A stretch of 50,626 nucleotides of DNA, from assembly GCA_947178105.1 (NCBI GenBank), contig CAMWXD010000029.1, forward strand, positions 1 to 50,626, given 5' to 3'. Below the pieces are notes generated by a model, which saw only the letters and a list, made by a program, of their open reading frames with translations, was not told where the DNA came from and searched no databases. The DNA is from an uncultured Eubacterium sp. GTDB taxonomy: Bacteria > Bacillota > Clostridia > Lachnospirales > Lachnospiraceae. Made by a program: the position numbers and the translations under genes. How positions within the stretch are numbered: the stretch's first letter is position 1; the number at the start of each line of letters is the position of its first letter. Shown here piece by piece: positions 1 to 7,466 of this stretch.

Positions 1-593
1 ATATCAGCGATATGTTCTATATCTGAAATGATGTGGGTAGAAAGTATGACAATGCTTTCTTTTCCAAGTTCTGCAATCAAATCCCGAAATCTCACTCTTT
101 CTTTAGGATCAAGGCCAGCAGTAGGCTCGTCTAAAATGATAATCTTGGGGTCGTTCAACAATGCCTGTGCAATTCCAAGCCGTTGTTTCATGCCCCCGGA
201 ATAAGACTTTATTTTTTTACCGGCTTTATCCTGTAAAGAAACGGTTTTCAGCAATTTAGAAGCTTTACGTTTGGCATATGATTTATCCAAACCTTTTAGC
301 GCTGCCATATAAAGCAAAAAATCCATTCCGGTAAATTCGGGATAATAACCAAAATCCTGCGGCAGATATCCCAGTTCTGAACGGTATTCTTCTGTTGTCA
401 CATCGAAATTATCGAACGTAATTGTGCCGCTTGTCGGCTTTAATACACCGCACAACATACGCATGAAAGTAGTCTTTCCTGCGCCATTAGCGCCCAAAAG
501 CCCATAAACTCCTTTACAAAGCCTCAGCGAAACACGGTCTACAGCAATTTGATTTTTATATTGCTTTGTTAATCTGTCAATGGTGAGTTCCAT
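1..593 (-). CDS. ABC transporter ATP-binding protein (3' end outside window)
   Basis: Reading the complement from the ATG at 593 gives about 197 residues of an ABC ATPase before the window ends. Visible motifs are Walker A GANGAGKTT (about residues 35-43), the signature YSGGMKQRLGIAQ, Walker B IIILDEPTAGLDP and the H-loop STHI. This is the CcmA/BcrA-like class that powers small export or resistance pumps; its cargo cannot be told. Its start lies 25 bases inside the end of the preceding membrane protein gene, so the two are translationally coupled and probably form one transporter under a sigma factor encoded just upstream. A downstream permease may lie outside the window. Confidence 0.93.
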   Translation of the reverse strand, partial: MELTIDRLTKQYKNQIAVDRVSLRLCKGVYGLLGANGAGKTTFMRMLCGVLKPTSGTITFDNFDVTTEEYRSELGYLPQDFGYYPEFTGMDFLLYMAALKGLDKSYAKRKASKLLKTVSLQDKAGKKIKSYSGGMKQRLGIAQALLNDPKIIILDEPTAGLDPKERVRFRDLIAELGKESIVILSTHIISDIEHIAD

Positions 594-1300
594 GTATATT
601 CCTCCGTTTGTTTAATCGTATAATAGATCTCATATATCAATTTCACTATTAAGAAAAAAAACAGGATAATCCACCAGTTAATATAAGAAAATTGATATAC
701 AAAATCAGCCATAAAATGCAGCCCTGTATTTGTTATGCTGACTAATATTGCAATACCCATACAGCCGTAAACGGCTTCTTGGTTATGGAAACGTCGGGTA
801 ATCCATAAGCTGATATTTGTGGTAAATAAATATGGAACAAGAAGATACAGCCCTGTTTGCAGCAAGGAAAATTTACTGCTGGCATAACACAAAGGGATAA
901 GGCAGCAAAGCACAGCCATATCAATCGTTCCCAAAATACCTAATCTTGCAAGTACTACGCATTTTAATGAAAAACGTGTAGACAGTTCAAATTCACTCAT
1001 TCCATACGTTGAAGAGCGTGTACTTTCTGTAACAGCCAATAACCCAAGGAAAGGGATAAGTGCAGATATTATCCATAAAGTATTTTGGTTGATATAGTAA
1101 GCGCCTTTTAGTGCAGGGAACAGGAGCAACATGGAGAGAACCAATACCCACTTTCTCAAATAAGTAAATTGCATGAACGTAAATTTCCATGTGCTGATTT
1201 TAGATTTTGGAATCGTTCTTAAAAATCTTGTCTTTTCCTGCTGATTAGGGATCGGAACTTCAAAGGCATTTTGAATTTGCTGTTTTAAATGTTTCTTCAT
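569..1300 (-). CDS. Polytopic membrane protein, probable ABC transporter-associated subunit
   Basis: This 243-residue protein has a basic cytoplasmic N-terminus of about 45 residues followed by roughly six hydrophobic segments. I chose the ATG at 1300 because a good AAGGAGGG ribosome site lies just upstream in the complement and because this ATG overlaps the TGA of the sigma factor gene (ATGA). An upstream in-frame start at 1339 would lie inside the sigma gene without a ribosome site. The overlap with an ABC ATPase gene downstream argues for a membrane partner of that ATPase. I do not recognise the family by name; a sensor or anti-sigma role for the N-terminal part is possible but not shown. 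Confidence 0.8.
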   Translation of the reverse strand: MKKHLKQQIQNAFEVPIPNQQEKTRFLRTIPKSKISTWKFTFMQFTYLRKWVLVLSMLLLFPALKGAYYINQNTLWIISALIPFLGLLAVTESTRSSTYGMSEFELSTRFSLKCVVLARLGILGTIDMAVLCCLIPLCYASSKFSLLQTGLYLLVPYLFTTNISLWITRRFHNQEAVYGCMGIAILVSITNTGLHFMADFVYQFSYINWWIILFFFLIVKLIYEIYYTIKQTEEYTWNSPLTD

Positions 1301-1758
1301 TCTGAAAATCCCTCCTTCTTCAATTCTTCTTTTAGCCACTTTAAAGATTTTGACAACTTACGGTATACAGCAAATCTGGAAAGCCCGGTAATTTTACATA
1401 TAAAAGAAATCGAAACGTCATTTGCATAGCGAAGCAGCAATAGCTCCTGCTCATCTTGTGGCAGCTTTGAAATAGAGGCTTGTAATGTTAAGCGTTCTAT
1501 CCACGCTTCTGCTGGATCATAGACGGTTTCTCTGTCAATATCTTCCAAATTGCCTGTATGATTTTTACGGAATACATCAATACACAAATTTTTAGCAATC
1601 GTGTATAAATACGGCAATTCCTTACTGTCATCAAGGCTTAATTCCTGTTTATAAAACCGAAGGAAACTTTCCTGAGTAATATCCTGTGCTAATTGCTTAT
1701 CGTATAATTTGAAATAGCAATAGCGGTATATTTTGTCGTATTGTTCCTCAATATCCAT
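1297..1758 (-). CDS. Sigma-70 family (ECF-like) RNA polymerase sigma factor
   Basis: The 153-residue protein has the two-domain layout of a short sigma factor. Region 2 lies in the first 70 residues (YDKIYRYCYFKL, then AQDITQESFLRFY) and a region 4 helix-turn-helix near the end (LPQDEQELLLLRYANDVSIS, then ITGLSRFAVYRKL). An AAGGAGG site lies about 11 bases before the ATG. It heads an overlapping set with a membrane protein and an ABC ATPase. In Firmicutes such sets are often switched on by envelope stress or antimicrobial peptides, so self-regulation of the transporter is likely but is an inference. No obvious zinc-binding anti-sigma gene follows it. Confidence 0.88.
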   Translation of the reverse strand: MDIEEQYDKIYRYCYFKLYDKQLAQDITQESFLRFYKQELSLDDSKELPYLYTIAKNLCIDVFRKNHTGNLEDIDRETVYDPAEAWIERLTLQASISKLPQDEQELLLLRYANDVSISFICKITGLSRFAVYRKLSKSLKWLKEELKKEGFSE

Positions 1759-2032
1759 ACACCATAAAACCTCCTTTCATAATGTTTAACGAGTTGTGAT
1801 TAGAAAATGTGCGGGTTATTTTCCATTTTACTTTATTTTTTTGTTTTGCATAGCATTACATCCCTTCACAGTATGATGCCGCTTCGGCTTTGCCGCCTGA
1901 TTACTATTTTGGCATCTGCTGCGTTGTCGTCAGTCAACGATGCATCCGCATCGCTTCCTTCCTCAGCCTTGCAGACTGACAAAATATCCGGCACTGGCAG
2001 TACAATTTCTGACCAGATGGAGTACTAGCTTG
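1759..2032. other. Gene-poor spacer between divergent modules
   Basis: This stretch holds the ribosome site of the minus-strand sigma gene at its left end (about 1771-1778). The rest has short open frames on the plus strand but no ribosome site, recognisable domain or clear promoter. Its right part reads openly into the methylase remnant without similarity to a methylase, consistent with a recombination or deletion joint near 2030-2060. Confidence 0.4.
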
Positions 2033-2898
2033 CCTTCCAAAGAAGAATCTTATATACTTACTTTAAGAATAAAAGGTCTAAAATTTTTAAAACGTTCTGA
2101 GCAAAAACAAAAGTCCGTCATAACAGAAGCACATAAACCGATTTTTATTGCGGGGATATTGATTGCATTAAACGATGATGACTTTTCAAAAAGTTATTCG
2201 ATGCTCACATCCTATAAATTAGTAATGCAAAATATCCAAAATGCCATTGAAAATGTCCTAAAGGATAGCGACATTAAAAGCAGCAGAATCAGTTACATAA
2301 AGCAGGTATTCAATACTCTTCAGGACAATACGAAGTTTGCCGGGATTCCGTTGGGCCATTCGAAGTCCATTACCTGGTATATTGAGCAATTGGAGATGAA
2401 GATTAAACCGATGATGGATTATGCAGACAGTACTGTAGATGCATTGGGAGTCTTTTATCATGAATTTATTAAATATTCAGGTGGAGACGGCAGTGGATTA
2501 GGGATTGTTCTAACGCCTCAACATTTAACAGAATTTATGTGTGACTTAGCTGGCGTAAATAAAAATAGCCGAGTAGTAGATATATGCTGTGGTTTTGTAT
2601 TACTGTCAATTATAACGGGAGTGTAGGGGAAGCGTTTTACCAATCTGAGCCATTTTGGGCATTAGATGATGTGAACGTATTATATGCAAAAGATTTTTGG
2701 AGAATGAATAAATATATAGCTATGTTCATTATAACTGTTATAAAGGCAAATAAATATCGCTTTAGTTATGGCAGAAAATGGACAATAGAAAAGATGAAAG
2801 AAACTACTCTTAAATTGCCCTATAAAAATAATGGAATGCCAGATTTCGAGTATATGGAGGAATATATAAAATCACTGCCTTATAGCGATAGAATCTGA
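2033..2898 (+). pseudogene. Remnant of an N6-adenine DNA methylase fused to a specificity domain (type I-like/IIG)
   Basis: Two frames carry pieces of one restriction-modification protein. The first, ending at 2626, contains the helical region before the catalytic domain (HKPIFIAGILIALND), then GIVLTPQHLTEFMCDLAGV and the SAM-binding motif start VVDICCG. At that point (about 2590-2600) the frame breaks. The other frame (about 2590-2898) resumes with a C-terminal specificity segment: ITVNYNGSVGEAFYQ, EPFWALDDVNVLY, YRFSYGRKWTIEKM and EYIKSLPYS. Intact relatives have several hundred residues between these pieces, including the NPPY-type catalytic motif, so an internal deletion has removed the active site. 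No methylase N-terminus or start codon with a ribosome site is present, so the 5' end is lost too. The gene cannot make an active enzyme. Confidence 0.8.
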
Positions 2899-3022
2899 CT
2901 GATTCATGCGATATTGAACACCCTCCGTTTTCGTAAAGATGTAAGATTCATGGAAAGCCCTGTTTTTTTGCGTCTGGACTTTTTGGAAGTTCGATGGTAA
3001 ACTTTCTGATACAGTCTGTGGA

Positions 3023-3057
3023 CTGCCAGTAAATAAGCTTTGCTGCTGGCAGCTTTT
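3023..3057 (+). terminator. Hairpin with short T run, possible terminator or leader attenuator
   Basis: CTGCCAG (3023-3029) pairs with CTGGCAG (3046-3052) over a 16-base loop, followed by CTTTTT. It sits 65 bases before the first glycan gene, so it could end transcription from the left or act as an attenuator in the leader of the glycan operon. The stem is short and the T run modest. Confidence 0.4.
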
Positions 3058-3121
3058 TACAGGCTGGACAAAACGCATACTGTCGGTGCGGAATACGGCA
3101 GGAAGGATGGAAGGAGGGAAC

Positions 3122-4945
3122 ATGAGCGAAATTAAAATTTTCGTGACACATACACCGGGACGGGAGGATATCTGTATCCGCCAGCCGTTGTTTTATCCGG
3201 TGATGGCTGGGAGTGACCTGCAGGAAGCACCGCTGCCGGAAGGGATGCTGCGGGATAATACAGGAGACCATATTTCCGGTAAAAACAGGTCGTACTGTGA
3301 GCTCACCACACAGTATTGGGCCTGGAAAAATATGGAAGCAGACTATTATGGGTTCTGCCATTACAGGCGGTATTTTTCCTTTGCAGAAGAAATACTGCCG
3401 GAAACGGGCGGCGGCTGTCTGCTCTATCCGTATCTGGATGCGAAGACCAAAAAGAAGCTGGGGATGGACGAGCAGCAAATCCGCAGAAAAATACAGGCAT
3501 ATGATGTGCTGGCCGCGAAGGGGATACCTGTGCAGGCTCTGTATGCCAGGAATGTCTATGAGCATTATAAACATGCACCAGAGCTCAATATCGCAGATCT
3601 GGATCTGTTTTTAAAGCTGATTGCGAAGAAATACCCACAGCTGCGGAGAGTGGCAGAGGCTTACATGAAAGGAAGGATCTTTTATCCGTGCAACATGTTT
3701 TTGATGAAAAAGGAGCTGTTCCAGGAATATTCTGGTATGCTGTTTCGGCTGCTGCAGGCGTTTGAACGCCGTTGTGACATGCGTCTGTATTCCAGAGAGG
3801 GGTACCGGACGATCGGACATCTGGGGGAGCGTTTTTTTGGCATTTATTATGAATATCTGCGCCAGAAGGGTGGGTACCGGCTGGGCGAGCTGCAGATGGC
3901 CATGATTGCGCATACAAAGGCAGCGGAATGCAGAAAACCCGATGTACAGGAAATACCGGTAGTGCTTGCGGCAGACGATGCTTATGTGCCGGTATTGTTC
4001 ACCTGTCTGAAATCGCTGGCCCTGCATGTGAATCCGGATAGAACGTACCATATCTATATCTTTCATACAGATATCAGACAGGCACAGATGCAGGTGTTTC
4101 GGGAAGAACTGGAAGGCGGGCCTGTCCGGCTGGATTTTGTAGATGTGGGAGCAAGGGTAGCTGGATACCGGCTAAAAGCCAGGGAGCATATTTCGGCGGA
4201 GACTTTTTACCGTTTTCTGATTCTGGATATATTTAAAGAATGCCAAAAGGTCATCTATCTGGATGCGGATCTGATTGTCCGCAGGGATATTGCGGCGCTG
4301 TATGACCTGGATGTGGAAGGATATCTGCTGGCGGCTGCGGTCGATCCGGATTTTTCCGGACAGTGCAACGGAGCGAATCCCGATACGAGACATTACTGTG
4401 ACGAAGTACTCAAGCTGAAAAACCCCTGCCAGTATGTGCAGGCCGGGGTGCTGGTCCTGAATGTCAGAGCACTGCGTGAAAAGCTTCGCGTGCCGGAGCT
4501 GTTTCGTATGGCAGAATCCGGTCACTACCGGTATTCGGATCAGGATATTTTGAACATCGTATGCGAAGGCCATATCCGGCAGATGGATATGGCGTGGAAT
4601 GTACTCACAGACAGCACAAACAACCGCATGGAAATTATCCGCCGTGCGCCGGCTGCAGTTCTGGAAGCATATGAGCAGGCGAGAAAGGAGCCGTATATCA
4701 TTCATTATGCAGGCCGCCGCAAGCCCTGGCAGGACCCGGGCGGGGACTTTGCGCAGGAATTCTGGAAGGTGGCCAGGCAGACGCCTTATTATGAGAGGCT
4801 GCTGGCCGGGCTTGCCGTGCGGGAAGAAAAAGAGACTTTTTCTCAGAAAGCATCAGGTGTGCTAAGAGACACGGCAAAGCAGGTGCTGCCGCAGGGAAGC
4901 AGAATCCGCCGTGTCGCCGGCGGGCTGTACTGGAGGATGAAATGA
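3122..4945 (+). CDS. Two-domain glycosyltransferase: DUF4422 plus GT8
   Basis: The 607-residue protein has a DUF4422 domain (about residues 3-240, with the motif GFCHYRRYF at 77-85), found in capsule-locus transferases. A GT8 domain follows (about 290-550), with the nucleotide- and metal-binding LDADLIV around D381/D383, a QAGVLVLN segment, the SDQDILN motif and a C-terminal HYAGRRKPW. GT8 enzymes are retaining transferases using UDP-sugars; the donor here is unknown. The ATG at 3122 is chosen because AAGGAGGG stands just before it, whereas the in-frame start at 3086 has none. It is the first gene of the glycan locus and its TGA overlaps the next ATG, so the two are coupled. Confidence 0.9.
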   Translation: MSEIKIFVTHTPGREDICIRQPLFYPVMAGSDLQEAPLPEGMLRDNTGDHISGKNRSYCELTTQYWAWKNMEADYYGFCHYRRYFSFAEEILPETGGGCLLYPYLDAKTKKKLGMDEQQIRRKIQAYDVLAAKGIPVQALYARNVYEHYKHAPELNIADLDLFLKLIAKKYPQLRRVAEAYMKGRIFYPCNMFLMKKELFQEYSGMLFRLLQAFERRCDMRLYSREGYRTIGHLGERFFGIYYEYLRQKGGYRLGELQMAMIAHTKAAECRKPDVQEIPVVLAADDAYVPVLFTCLKSLALHVNPDRTYHIYIFHTDIRQAQMQVFREELEGGPVRLDFVDVGARVAGYRLKAREHISAETFYRFLILDIFKECQKVIYLDADLIVRRDIAALYDLDVEGYLLAAAVDPDFSGQCNGANPDTRHYCDEVLKLKNPCQYVQAGVLVLNVRALREKLRVPELFRMAESGHYRYSDQDILNIVCEGHIRQMDMAWNVLTDSTNNRMEIIRRAPAAVLEAYEQARKEPYIIHYAGRRKPWQDPGGDFAQEFWKVARQTPYYERLLAGLAVREEKETFSQKASGVLRDTAKQVLPQGSRIRRVAGGLYWRMK

Positions 4946-6672
4946 TGCGGGCGGCGTCTGGCGGGAGAGCCAGAGAGCTGGTACGGACAGGTGTGTACGT
5001 ATATCTGGCGTTTCCGGTCCTTCTTTTTTTCCTGGGCTGGTGCAGATGGTATATCGGGATACCGGCGGCGCTGATTACCGTATATGCGGTGCTGCTGTGC
5101 CAAAAAGAGCACCGAATGGGCTATATTGCAGAGGACAGCGGCACAAACCAACCGGAAAACGGGATACGCTGCCGTGCAGCCACCGGGACGTGGTGGAAGG
5201 TCGCCGGAACGTGGTGGAAAATCGCCGGGATTGTGGGACTGGTGCTGTTATGGGCCGGGCTGTCTGGTATCGGCGGATATGTATGGCAGAATTCGGATCA
5301 TCCCATCCGGAATCAGATTTTTATGCAGCTTATAGAAGCGCACTGGCCGGTCGTCCAGGAGCTGGAGTCGGCTGCAGGGACAAGAGGGCTTGTCTATTAT
5401 CTGGGGTACTGGCTTCCGGCAGCCGTTGCAGGAAAACTGTTTGGGACAGCGGCTGGATGGGCAGTGCAGTATGTCTGGGCCGTTGTGGGGATTTTGTTGA
5501 TGTATGCGCTGTTATGTATGCACAGAAAAAAAATATCGGTCTGGCCGCTGCTTGTGATTATTTTTTTCAGCGGAACGGATGCAGTGGGAATGCTGCTGCG
5601 GGAGCCGGAAAAGTTTCATTTGATCGGAACGCTGTCACTGGATGAATGGTTTGGGTATTACCAGTTCTCTTCCATGACGACACAGCTATTCTGGGTCTTT
5701 AACCAGGCGGTTCCGGCCTGGGTTTTGTGCGCGCTTGTGTTTTTGGAGGAAAAGCCGCGCAACCTGCTGTTTGCGTCGTCCCTGATTATCCTGACGTCTA
5801 CGTTTCCGTTTGCGGGGATGCTTCCGTTTGTACTGTATTTTATGGTTACAAGAGCACCGTGGAGCACAGCGAAGGAAGCAGCAGGGCAGATGCTGCAGAT
5901 AGGCAAGGAATGCTGGAAGAATTGGGGAAGTCTGCAAAACGTGCTGGGAGGCGGGACGGTGGCCGTGATCTGCGGTATCTATCTGGCGGGAAACGACTCG
6001 GTACGAGGCAGCCTGCAGCGGTTTGGCACAGGCGGGGAAAGCCTGTCCGGTGCGGGTACCGTGTGGATGTATGTCATACCCGTATGCGTGGCATTGGCAG
6101 GTATTCTGGCGGCCTGTGCAGGAGTCTGGATACTTACAGCGCTGATCCTGCGGGGATGGGGGAGGAGGCTTAAAAAAATGGCGCTTATGCTGGGAGGAAT
6201 CGCCGTGTGCCTGCGGATTCTTACGATAGAGACAGAGCTTTCGCCGCTGCGTTATGGGATATATCTGCTGGTTTTTTATGTGCTGGAGGCAGGACTTCTG
6301 CTGGCAGTGCTGTATCCGTCGGTGGAGGATAAGAGGCTGTTTGCGCTCAATGGAATCTGGCTTTTTGTGATACCGCTGATTCTGGTCGGAAAGGCCAATG
6401 ATTTTTGTATGCGCGCATCGATTCCGGGGCTGTTTTTGTTGCTGCTCTGGAGCATCCAGATGCTGGAGCGTTCGAAAAAAAGATGGCCCGCCTGTCTGCT
6501 GCTTGTGTTACTGCTTATAGGGGCACTGACGCCGATGCATGAAATGGCACGCACGATCGTGAATACACAGGCTGGCCTGGAGAATCAGACAGCAGAAGCA
6601 GAACGTGTGCTTAGGGGGAATAATTTCAGCGGCAGCGCGGAAGGATTCTTCTGGAAGTATATCGCGAAATAA
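4942..6672 (+). CDS. Polytopic membrane protein, possible GT-C transferase or polymerase
   Basis: The protein of 576 residues is almost wholly hydrophobic with about 11-13 membrane spans. A luminal-type loop after the second or third span reads SDHPIRNQIFMQLIEAHWPV, followed by RGLVYYLGYWLP. Such a loop with acidic and basic residues after the first spans is reminiscent of GT-C lipid-linked sugar transferases and of Wzy-type polymerases, but no family can be assigned with certainty. The start overlaps the end of the DUF4422-GT8 gene (ATGA) with GGAGG six bases upstream. Its stop lies only 12 bases before the left inverted repeat of the candidate invertible segment, so this gene closes the first transcription unit. 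Confidence 0.7.
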   Translation: MMRAASGGRARELVRTGVYVYLAFPVLLFFLGWCRWYIGIPAALITVYAVLLCQKEHRMGYIAEDSGTNQPENGIRCRAATGTWWKVAGTWWKIAGIVGLVLLWAGLSGIGGYVWQNSDHPIRNQIFMQLIEAHWPVVQELESAAGTRGLVYYLGYWLPAAVAGKLFGTAAGWAVQYVWAVVGILLMYALLCMHRKKISVWPLLVIIFFSGTDAVGMLLREPEKFHLIGTLSLDEWFGYYQFSSMTTQLFWVFNQAVPAWVLCALVFLEEKPRNLLFASSLIILTSTFPFAGMLPFVLYFMVTRAPWSTAKEAAGQMLQIGKECWKNWGSLQNVLGGGTVAVICGIYLAGNDSVRGSLQRFGTGGESLSGAGTVWMYVIPVCVALAGILAACAGVWILTALILRGWGRRLKKMALMLGGIAVCLRILTIETELSPLRYGIYLLVFYVLEAGLLLAVLYPSVEDKRLFALNGIWLFVIPLILVGKANDFCMRASIPGLFLLLLWSIQMLERSKKRWPACLLLVLLLIGALTPMHEMARTIVNTQAGLENQTAEAERVLRGNNFSGSAEGFFWKYIAK

Positions 6673-6684
6673 ATGGATTCTTAT

Positions 6685-6711
6685 ACATAACATTTTCATA
6701 CAAAATGTTAT
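6685..6711 (+). repeat. Left inverted repeat of candidate invertible element
   Basis: The site has ATAACATTTT, a five-base centre CATAC, and the complement AAAATGTTAT, so it is itself a 10-bp dyad with an asymmetric centre. Its 27 bases are identical to the reverse complement of 6974-7000, and the likeness continues inward for about five of the next six bases. A symmetric pair of binding arms around an asymmetric crossover is the layout of a site-specific recombinase target. Alternatively it may be a weak AT-rich terminator for the gene ending at 6672. Confidence 0.7.
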
Positions 6712-6719
6712 CTTTTAGT

Positions 6720-6748
6720 ATTCTATAACAAATTCTTATTTTTTGCAA
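6720..6748 (-). promoter_or_regulatory. Sigma-A-like promoter facing left inside the invertible segment
   Basis: On the complement, TTGCAA (6743-6748) and TAGAAT (6720-6725) are separated by exactly 17 bases. In the present orientation it reads toward the left repeat and the end of the preceding gene, where it has nothing to express. After inversion it would read into the XRE-glycosyltransferase operon. Confidence 0.5.
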
Positions 6749-6894
6749 TACCAATGAAAAAATTGGCAGTATTCGCTGGTTTGTCTAGTTCTTTTCTCTT
6801 TCAAATTGTTAAATTTATACAAAAAACTCCTTTTATAGAACAGAAACGCGGTTTGTGCGGGACACATCCAAAACTGGCAAGTTAAATTTATGTT

Positions 6895-6900
6895 TATAAT
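6895..6900 (+). promoter_or_regulatory. TATAAT -10 box facing the XRE operon, poor -35
   Basis: A perfect TATAAT preceded by TGTT lies in an AT-rich run, but the bases 16-18 upstream (around AACTGG) do not resemble TTGACA. It may be a weak or activator-dependent promoter for the operon at 7122 in the current orientation. Confidence 0.3.
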
Positions 6901-6973
6901 TCTGTATTTTGGAAAAACGGGCTTTTCCTTTCTTTTATGCGCTTTTGGGAGATCTGGACTTCATCTGTAAAAC

Positions 6974-7000
6974 ATAACATTTTGTATGAAAATGTTATGT
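6974..7000 (-). repeat. Right inverted repeat of candidate invertible element
   Basis: This is the reverse complement of 6685-6711, with centre GTATG at 6984-6988. Its own dyad is longer than in the left copy: 15-bp arms (6969-6983 and 6989-7003, AAAACATAACATTTT and its complement). The centre-to-centre distance to the left copy is 287 bases. Confidence 0.7.
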
Positions 7001-7079
7001 TTTGCAAAAGTGGTGATTCAGCCTCCAGAAACAGCATGGATGAAAGAAGCTGTTTGTTTTTGGAGGAATGCAGAATTAG

Positions 7080-7117
7080 GCAGCAGCACAGCCTGTCTGA
7101 GCTGCTGCAGAAGGAGG
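7080..7117 (+). promoter_or_regulatory. Hairpin abutting the ribosome site of the XRE gene
   Basis: GCAGCAGC (7080-7087) pairs with GCTGCTGC (7101-7108) over a 13-base loop, and AAGGAGG (7111-7117) follows two bases later. The stem could limit ribosome access or set the 5' end of a processed message. The sequence shows the hairpin; a regulatory role is inferred. Confidence 0.4.
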
Positions 7118-7121
7118 CAGG

Positions 7122-7466
7122 ATGAAAGAGATAGATTATGGAAAGATAGGAATGCGTATTCGCCAGGTACGAAAAGTCAAAGGATGGTCACAGGATGCCC
7201 TTGCAAAAAAATGCGGGATCAGCATGTCCTTTCTCGGACATATCGAGCGGGGAACCAGAATTATGAGCCTGGAGACATTTGCCAGTATCTGTGAGGCATT
7301 GGATGCCGGTGCAGACGAGCTGCTCTGGGGTGTGGCCAATCCTTCGGATTCGATGCTGGATGTGTGGGATACGGCAGATAAAAAGATTGAACGGAAAGAG
7401 AAAGACAGCTATGCGATGTATGTCAGAATCATGAAGTCTGTCGCAGAGATTATGAATGAAGCCTAA
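7122..7466 (+). CDS. XRE-family transcriptional regulator
   Basis: The 114-residue protein has a Cro/CI-type helix-turn-helix in residues 5-60 (RIRQVRKVKGWSQDALAKKC, then ISMSFLGHIERG) and a short C-terminal tail without a ligand domain. The ATG follows AAGGAGG by four bases. It is the first gene downstream of the candidate invertible promoter and overlaps the next glycosyltransferase by 11 bases, so it is in the same operon. A local control role for the glycan locus is likely. The dyads around 6687-6711 and 6969-7003 are also possible operators for this protein, which is the chief alternative to the recombinase-site reading. Confidence 0.88.
   Translation: MKEIDYGKIGMRIRQVRKVKGWSQDALAKKCGISMSFLGHIERGTRIMSLETFASICEALDAGADELLWGVANPSDSMLDVWDTADKKIERKEKDSYAMYVRIMKSVAEIMNEA

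Larger units (their letters stand above)
6685..7000. other. Candidate phase-variable invertible promoter segment (inverton)
   Basis: A 262-base AT-rich spacer is bracketed by two inverted copies of a 27-bp site. It holds no gene. It has a good promoter-like pair facing left (6720-6748 on the minus strand), a perfect TATAAT facing right at 6895-6900 with a poor -35, and an 11-bp direct repeat GTTAAATTTAT at 6808 and 6881. Recombination between the repeats would flip the spacer and point the stronger promoter at the XRE-led operon starting at 7122. Invertible promoters upstream of polysaccharide operons are well known in gut bacteria, for example the Mpi-controlled capsule promoters of Bacteroides fragilis. 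No recombinase gene lies in the window. Confidence 0.62.

Noticed and set aside
1807..2028. 73-codon plus-strand frame between the sigma gene and the methylase remnant
   Set aside because: Serine-rich low-complexity translation, no ribosome site, no domain.
4172..4705. 177-codon minus-strand frame inside the DUF4422-GT8 gene
   Set aside because: Antisense shadow of a recognised GT8 domain without its own start signals.
6687..6711. Left dyad as a plain terminator of the first operon
   Set aside because: Possible, but the stem is AT-rich, the T run is broken by C, and an exact inverted copy 287 bases away is not explained by termination alone.
6937..7125. 62-codon plus-strand frame overlapping the XRE start
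   Set aside because: It runs through the right inverted repeat, has no ribosome site before its ATG and no recognisable protein; only its overlap with the XRE ATG made it tempting as a leader peptide.
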